Of a stretch of DNA of 64,000 bases, positions 57,651 through 64,000 are shown one piece after another. This DNA is from Corylus avellana. Taxonomy: Eukaryota; Streptophyta; Magnoliopsida; Fagales; Betulaceae. The DNA is taken from NCBI RefSeq assembly GCF_901000735.1, contig NC_081543.1:27919515-27983514 (forward strand). Direction: 5' to 3'. The first letter of the stretch is position 1. Each line of letters begins with the position of its first letter. Both the position numbers and the translations under genes were made by a program. The notes under the pieces are model-generated. The model saw only the letters and a list, made by a program, of their open reading frames with translations. It searched no databases and was not told where the DNA came from.

Positions 57651-58589
57651 GTGTGCTTAAACTCCCTTTTAATAGATAATATATAACAACATTTTAATAG
57701 GTAATATATAACAACATGCAGCGAAGGTGATCTATCTCTTGACTTTAATTTGGAAAACTTAATTTTCCACATATAAAATAAGAAAACAACCTGTTCATAA
57801 CTATTTGTAAATAATATATTATTAGCAATCTTAATTTCAACTATATGCACTGGACACGTACGAAACCTGCTAATAATATATTAAATTGGGCACGATGTTA
57901 ATATATTACAATCCCTGAGTGATTATAGACGTTGTCACCTTTGTATCTTTCTAATGTTCACTCAAATTTGATGACTTTTAAAATATAATTGGATTTGTGA
58001 TAGATTATTATTGTATTTTGATCCAATAATAATTTTAAAAGACACATCGATCAATTTTAGGAAGACACAACAATGACACAAAAATAACATCTATCATTAC
58101 TCTACTATCCTTATTCCCTACCTAGCTACTTTCCCAAGAAAATGAATCTTTATTAATTTGCTAATATATTTATTTCTGCTCGATGTTAATAATTTTATGA
58201 TGGCAGTTTAAGCTCAAATGAGATGATATGATATATACGTCAGTCAAGAATCGATTGGCATATTTGACTGCCTCAAATTATAAATCATGAGTTTGTTGAG
58301 ATTTGGTCCAACTTTATTGCATAAACACTTCTGGTCAATTTTATTGTTTGTTACATAATGAGCATCTCTTGCATTTAGGTGCTCGAATTACAAACAAATT
58401 AGCTAGACACGCTCAGAGAGTCGGGGCTGCGAGGCTCATCTGCTGCTCCCTCTCTATGAAGTTCAATATGACATGAATTGTCAAAGGAAAAACGAGAAAT
58501 AAGCATAAGGTACATATACTAGTGTTTCAAGCCACATCAACTTAGTGAGGTACATAGTCGGATAAAGGTGTAATATGTAACATCATTCA
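57651..58589. other. Intergenic DNA shared with the B block
   Basis: 57725-57905 matches 26490-26660, and 57905-58589 matches 27660-28365, with the MULE of 26661-27656 absent. No gene. Confidence 0.65.
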
Positions 58590-58860
58590 TTCACAATACA
58601 TAGCATAGAAAACTTCTATTCAATGTAAGTGAAAAGTAAAACAACCGCAAGAAAGAACCGAAGAAATTTCTACAAAAATGTGACCTAAAAATGAACAACT
58701 GCATCGTATTGCACCACAAATGAGTTGAAATGATGCGTCAAATTTCTTTTTTCAAAAACCCAGCATTTCCCTTCTCGTTTTGGTTAGCAGTGTATGTAAT
58801 TCTTGCATCTTGAATATATATTGAGTAATGTAGTCTAACGTTATATATGTTGCTTAGAAA
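58590..58860 (-). pseudogene. Relic of a fifth SDR copy (3' UTR fused to 5' flank)
   Basis: 58598-58722 matches the 3' UTR of the SDR genes (ATAGAAAACTTCTATTCAATG, GCATCGTATTGCACCA), but the coding exons that should follow are missing. The sequence passes at about 58740 into a match to DNA upstream of copy B (CAGCATTTCCCTTCTCGTTT, as at 37230-37260). A deletion that removed a whole gene between its 3' UTR and its upstream region explains this. Confidence 0.7.
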
Positions 58861-59246
58861 AAAGTTACTGGCATAGTGATGCAGGATAAAGAATAAAGAA
58901 TTTGGTCTTTTAATTTGATTTAGATTAGTAGTTTGATTTAGGTTATCAATTTTATTTGTAAGTTAATAATGGGCGTGAACCAAAATTTTAAGTAATTTTG
59001 TAATTTAATAATGTGTTTAGTCCAAAGTTAATCAAATTAGAGTTAGAATTTTATATATAGGATATCGCTACAAAATATTTTCCAGCACAAGTTGATATCA
59101 TGATTAAACTAATTAATAATGTATATTATTTAGTATAACCGAAAGTTTTGTGGCCAAAGTCAAGGCACGTTCCTTTTCAGATCATAAATGTATTATAAAT
59201 TGTGTTAGTGGGTTTGATGTTTTTGTCCCTTATCTCCACTCATCTC
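58861..59246. other. Intergenic, no gene seen
   Basis: AT-rich; holds the diverged repeat shared with 57190-57300. Confidence 0.5.
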
Positions 59247-60417
59247 CTTTTTTTTTTTTTTTTTTTGAGAAAAACATAACATTTCATTCAATAATACCAC
59301 GAGCATAAAGCTCTTATATCACAAAGCAAAGCTCTGAAGCAACCATAGCATAAAGCTATAAGATTACCAGGTTTAGTACAAGATTCGAGATCAATCCGCT
59401 AACCCATGACTAAAATCAGATTTAATACTAGATCTGTGACAGACAAACTCAACCAAATGCATGGATAGCAATTATTCCTCGATCCTGAGAGCGGAAAGAC
59501 TTTCATGCCAAAACTCTTCCTTCTCGACCCTAAGGCCAGGATAATGATCACATCCACAACCCAAAGGCCTAGACCAAAACTAATTAATCCGAAGGCAACA
59601 TAGATCGAGTGAGAGGGGAAAGAGCCTTATTACAAACCGAACAAAACATGAAAATTAAACAATATAGGAAAAAAACACATGCCAAAACACAAATACATCT
59701 TAAAGAAGCAACAGAATAGGGAAATAAAACAAGAAAAAAAAAACAGCACACTCCAATCATGCACACACCAAGAACCGAAAACCGAAGGAGCATTCGAAGC
59801 TCATCGCGGCGGGGACGCGTCGAAAGGCCCAACAGTGGATGGTGGGCGGGGAACAGGCGCGGAGAAGATCGGCAAAGCAGGACCTGAAAACAACCACAAA
59901 AAAAAAAAGAAAAAAAAAAAGGAGACACCAAAACAGGGAAAAAACAAGGAAAATGAGCACAAAGTGGGAAGACAGTAGCTGGAAGGGCGCCGGACCCGTG
60001 TAGGCAAGAAACGGCCGCGTAAGGGGCGTGGGAGCCCGACAACGGGGACGCATGAAAGAAAACCCTAATAGCAGGCAGCAAAGCGGCGACACAGGTCGGC
60101 GGCGACTATAGACAAAATTCGAACCCACAAAGAGCCAAAACAAGGCTAAGGAGCCCGCTGTAGAAAATGAAGGCGGGGGAAGAAAAGCAGCAGGGACTGG
60201 GCAAAAACAGAGAAAAACGGAGGGGGAAAGGAGCTGCAAGGAAGGGGAAGAGAGGAGGCACCGGGGCTAGGGCATCAGGTAAATAGCTAGCACCGGAGCG
60301 AGGAGGACGAGGGGAGGAGGGAGGCTGCCAACCGGCCAACCCTCCTCCCCTATATGGCTGAAGGGTTTCGCTTTTCTCTCTGGCGGCTAGAGAGAAAAAA
60401 GACGGCTAGGGTTTTTC
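59247..60417 (-). mobile_element. L1-type retroposon with 5' UTR, internally deleted
   Basis: Plus-strand T run at 59249-59269 equals a poly-A tail on the minus strand. TSD CCACTCATCTC is exact (59236-59246, 60418-60428). On the minus strand it starts GGGAAAAACCCTAGCCGTC, then a GC-rich leader. The 1.17-kb length and absence of endonuclease or RT suggest an internally deleted LINE or a LINE-dependent non-autonomous element. Confidence 0.85.
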
Positions 60418-60428
60418 CCACTCATCTC

Positions 60429-60858
60429 TCTTAATGTATAGAGAAGAGGAAGTGGCTGAAATCGAAGACTTATCCTTGATGTTTAAAGTAACAAATACCA
60501 GCCTTTGTTGTATACATCATATATTTATACAATTACTAGATATGGTAATCCTCATAACAGAGGAATTTGAATTTGTACAAAGAAATCTGTTAGATCCCAA
60601 ATTATGCACGTGCGGACGGGGTTGATGATCACCTGCAAAACAGGGATCAAAGGCGTCAATTTCAGTAATTAAGCTTCCATTTAGGATATTGAAGACACTT
60701 TAATGCTTAAGTCAATGTTGACTTTAGCTTGAGGGGCGATAAAGAGAGAGAGAGATCAAGAGAGGGGTCATCCCTTGAAGGGAGAAGAAGGGTGTGTACC
60801 ATAAATGTATTAAGGAGGTGTTTAGGCCTCAGGGGAGTGTTAAGTATTAGTTAAATAA
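60429..60858. other. Intergenic with TRIM-like remnant
   Basis: 60823-60858 (GGGGAGTGTTAAGTATTAG) resembles the purine tract and 3' LTR start of the TRIM family; its continuation lies after the Pack-MULE (62380-62415). No gene. Confidence 0.5.
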
Positions 60859-60867
60859 TTAAATTTA

Positions 60868-62356
60868 GGGAAAAATATAAAAAAGCCCCCCAAACTACCA
60901 ACCGTTTTTGATTTAGCCCCATAATATTTCAAAAGTGATAAAGTAGCCCCCTAAACTACCAAACTATTGAATTTTGGCCACTCCATTAGTCAAAACCGTC
61001 AATTTGGACGGAAACTGCAAAACGACGTCGTTTGGTTACAGGTAAGTTACTACAATGCCCTTGTAAGATTTTTTTTTTTAAAAAAAAAAAACAAAAAAAA
61101 AGGTGCCGTTTTGCTTCAAATTAGGGTTCCCTTACCCTAAGCAAAACGGCGTTTTGCTTAGTGGTAAGGATTAATACTAAAAGGGAGCCCTTTGGGATAT
61201 TTTGTAGCATCAACTCTTGTGGTGACACATCACCAAGCTCATTTTGACAAAATAAAATCAAAACAGCAAACCAAAAAACAAACTGGCGCTAGCAAACCCA
61301 CCCCCACTAGCGCTGGAGAGCATACAACCGATTAGCATCGCCGGCCAGCAAAAACCAGCTTTCCGGCCCCAAAAAATCAGCATCGCCGGCCAGCGTTCTT
61401 TTTCCCAAACCCTCTTTTCTTTCTCCCAAACCCAGCATCGCCAGCCGGAAAAACCAGAAAAACCCCTCTTTTCTTTCTCCCAAACCCTCTTCTCTTCGTC
61501 CAGAAAAAAACGGCCGGCGAAAAAACAAGAAAAAACTAATCCCAAACTCCAAATCCCCTCTTCTTCCCAAACTCCAAACCTCAATCAGCCGAACCAAAAG
61601 AGACCCAACAAAATCAACAAAAACAAATTTCTGCAATCAGCTACATCAACAACCCAATCAGAAATTACAATCAACCCAATCAGAAATCCGGTGAGACCCA
61701 GCGAAATCCGAGTTTCACAGTAAGGTTTCCATGGCATGGATTCTCAGGCTTGGCCCCAGTCTAGGACTTGTCCGTGTCCTTGTGATAGGACTTGTGTACA
61801 CTGAGCTTGCAAGTGGAGTACCCCAGATCTTTTCCCACTTCATCACCAACCTACCTGCAATTCACTTTGTCGTTGTGTTCGTTTGTGTGAAGTACCTTCC
61901 TGTCCACAAGGTCCCAAAAGAAGAGAGGTTTCTTGTAAAGCGGATTGGACACAACCATAAGAGAGGTTTCTTATGTTTAAGGGAGATGATCGGCTGGATG
62001 GGGAAGACGGGACCGGCTACGCAGAGAAGTAGGGATTTCAGTATTAATCCTTACCACTAAGCAAAGCGGCGTTGTTTTGCTTAGGGTAAGGGAACTCTAA
62101 TTTGAAGCAAAACGGTGCCGTTTTACATCTTGTTTTAAAAAAAAAAAAAAAAATTCATACAAGGGCATTGTAGTAACTTACCCGTAACCAAACGACGTCG
62201 TTTTGTAGTTTCCATCCAAACTGACAGTTTTGACTAACGGAGTGGCCAAAATGTAATAGTTTGGTAGTTTAGGGGGCTACTTTATCACTTTTGAAACATT
62301 AGGGGGCTAAATCAAAAAACAGTTGATAGTTTGAGAGGCTTTTTTATATTTTTCCC
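60868..62356. mobile_element. Pack-MULE carrying a KUP/HAK fragment
   Basis: 1489 bp, ends GGGAAAAATATAAAAAAGCC / GGCTTTTTTATATTTTTCCC, exact 9-bp TSD TTAAATTTA. Arms of about 300 bp (to about 61176 and from about 62040) include AAAACGACGTCGTTT and CAAAACGGCG motifs. The ~860-bp interior carries a leader-like segment (61260-61720) and the potassium-transporter exon fragment listed separately. No transposase. Confidence 0.93.
61731..62060 (+). pseudogene. KUP/HAK/KT potassium transporter exon fragment in the Pack-MULE
   Basis: Open frame of 109 codons. It reads [60 protein letters not shown] and RIG, the end of the membrane domain and start of the cytosolic tail of plant KUP/HAK/KT K+ transporters, where GLVYTEL, [17 protein letters not shown] and [11 protein letters not shown] are conserved. 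The remaining ~35 residues diverge. It covers only about a tenth of a transporter and cannot carry K+. Upstream and downstream transporter exons are absent. If transcribed, it could yield a chimeric peptide or small RNAs. Confidence 0.9.
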
Positions 62357-62365
62357 TTAAATTTA

Positions 62366-63216
62366 TTATTTTTATTATTAATTTAAACTTTTGGGATAAG
62401 TAGTAAGTTAACAAATATGTTAATATCTATATTCTCTACCTAGCCACTTCCCTAGCTAATATATTTATTTAAGGTGAATGTTAATTTTATGATTGCGGTT
62501 TAAGCTCAAATGAGAAGACATGTCAGTTAAGAATCGATTGGCATATTTGTTTATTATAGAATGAGGATTTCATGCACTTAGGTGCTCGGATTGCTAACAA
62601 GTCGGATGGCAAACCCCAATTTGGGGTTCAAGCAATGGAAGTATAAAATGAAATATTTTTCCTTCTCTTTCTTGTATAGGACCACTCATCTGCAAAACTC
62701 GTTCAAATGAGGTTGCAAACGAGCATACAGAACCCCTTTTCTGTAAACCCCGTCCGAACGAGGTTGTAGACGAGCCATTCAGTTTGGACTAATTTTGCAA
62801 GTAGAAGCCGTCGTCCACAAACTCTGTTTGAAGGTTGCAGATGAACCAAACAAAAATATCAAACTTTTTGAATAAATTATTGAATATGAAGCATCAACTT
62901 AATTATCATCAATATTTTGTTTCCCTTTAATTTTTACAGCGGGAGCTGTGGTGCATGAAAGAGAAGGTAGATACAGCAATATTCCGGTGACAACATTGTC
63001 ACCTCCAGAAGGCAACACAACTTTCCTTGCAGTTGATCTTGATCCCTTAAAATGCAAAATGATCTTGATACCTTTCTCAATATGCAACAATAGAAAACTT
63101 TTATTCAATGTAAGTACTGAAAAGTAAAACAACTGCAAGAACTAGAGAAAGTAGTATTACAAAATGTGTCATGAAAATGAGCAACATCGCATCGTATTGC
63201 ACCAATTATATATCAC
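62366..63216. other. Intergenic and 3' UTR of SDR copy D
   Basis: 62400-62975 matches 28410-29000 in the B block, including the AACGAG/CTCGTTC motifs (62690-62830). 63080-63216 matches the 3' UTR of the other SDR copies. Confidence 0.65.
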
Positions 63217-64000
63217 TTAAAAGGTTGACACTTCCGTCTTAGCAAAGAATAGGCCGGAAGGTCCACCTTCAGGCATCAAAGCCAGCATGACAGGACCTTT
63301 AGCTCCTTCTTCAACAGTCAAGACGCCGGCGTTGTGATTCAAATCCGTCTTAACAAAGCCAGGACAAACTGCATTAATGGCAATGTTGGGGTACTTCTTA
63401 GCCAAAACCCTTGTGTAAGCATTCAGAGCTGCCTTGGAGACAAAATAAGCAGAATAATTTGCAGGCCAGCCTTTGATTTCTATCAAATTCTCCTTGGCGT
63501 CTTCTAAGAACCTTTCCACCACATTGTCCACTTTCTCTTCTGTGAGGCCATCTACATCTTCTAGCTCCTTTCTTGCATTCTCATTTGAGACACGCTGAAA
63601 TTCCATTGTTGTTAATTAGCAAGTATGATATAACTAGAAGTTGCTACTTTTTGATATATGGAGTTCTTTTGAGTAGCACCATTTTACCCACGATTTGAAA
63701 ATGAACCGCAATTTTTTAAAACGCACTTCCAACAATATAATAATACTGTACCTCTAGCTGTCCGAAGGAGGAGGAGACATTTATTACTCTTGCAGAATTG
63801 GATAATTCAAGAAGTGGAATTAGTTCTTTGCTCACTTGCTTCATCCCATAATAATTTGTTCTTAGACAATCCAAGGCAGTTTTGTAAGTTTGCTTAAATG
63901 TCTCCAAGGATCCGGGATTTGCACCTATAACCTGTATCATTAATGTATGTAGTGATAAATCATGATGCAGCATACATGTTTAGAAATTAAAATCATTTGA
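63217..64000 (-). CDS. SDR copy D, 3' part (window edge)
   Basis: Exon 5 63217-63594 and exon 4 63752-63931 are visible; exons 1-3 lie beyond 64000. It encodes [26 protein letters not shown] (catalytic Tyr/Lys), [12 protein letters not shown] and EGGPSGLFF. In the 126-residue exon 5 product it differs from copy B at only about four positions. Exon 4 is 180 bp, not 183: one codon (Val of LETVFKQ) is missing without breaking the frame. The acceptor TTTCAG and donor GAG|GTACAG are intact. Likely a functional NADPH-dependent carbonyl reductase if its 5' part is intact. Confidence 0.88.

Noticed and set aside
59584..60239. Cys/Phe-rich frames of up to 165 codons on the minus strand
   Set aside because: They lie within the GC-rich leader of the L1-type insert, overlap in several frames and match no family.

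Overview
This is plant nuclear DNA: AT-rich, with GT-AG introns, tRNA-derived SINE and L1-type retroposons, Ty1/copia elements, CACTA and Mutator-like DNA transposons and microsatellites. The host genes and repeats suit a woody eudicot, but I cannot name the species. Three N runs mark assembly gaps (27378-27397, 42002-42099, 54761-54860).

Layout. 1-13832 is a decayed CACTA (En/Spm) region. It holds a 62-bp GATCGATC satellite (1-390), arrays built on a GCGATCGATCGC palindrome (3420-3735, 13420-13690), a broken TNPD-type transposase (4364-7929), a broken TNPA/Ptta-type gene (8168-10084), and pieces of host genes: an ATAD3-like exon (10568-10612) and the last two exons of splicing factor SF3A2 (11610-12563). 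It stops abruptly inside a SIRE/Maximus-like copia element (13833-18412), which has an RNase H end, a third ORF and a 3' LTR.

From 18413 to the end lies a tandem cluster of short-chain dehydrogenase/reductase (SDR) genes on the minus strand, all with the same five-exon plan (11, 244, 75, 183 and 378 bp; 296 aa). Copy A (19025-25951) is a pseudogene with a CACTA element in its NADP-binding exon, two frameshifting deletions and a lost splice acceptor. Copy B (34522-36428) and copy C (45967-48896) look intact. Copy D (63217 to the window edge) shows only its last two exons. A resembles C and B resembles D, so a two-gene block (A-B) appears to have been duplicated to give C-D. A relic of a fifth copy lies at 58590-58860.

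The cluster is full of insertions, many with exact target-site duplications (TSDs), and several can be checked against the empty site in the paralogous block: CACTA elements at 20374-21582, 24291-25793 and 49059-55792; 9-bp-TSD Mutator-like elements at 19945, 22283, 26661, 39187, 41700, 42677, 46866 and 60868; a 283-bp TRIM split by a nested MULE; a decayed Tnt1/Tork-like copia (29073-34385); a solo LTR (55836-56682); a SINE (26279-26391); and an L1-type insert (59247-60417). Between copies B and C lies a truncated TFIIE-beta pseudogene (37735-40657) whose first coding exon is split by a 431-bp MULE MITE. The MULE at 60868-62356 is a Pack-MULE carrying a KUP/HAK potassium-transporter exon fragment.

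The live genes (B, C and probably D) should be NADPH-dependent carbonyl reductases of the SDR110C type (neomenthol dehydrogenase / salutaridine reductase-like). The rest of the window records how transposons broke, moved and captured pieces of genes around them.
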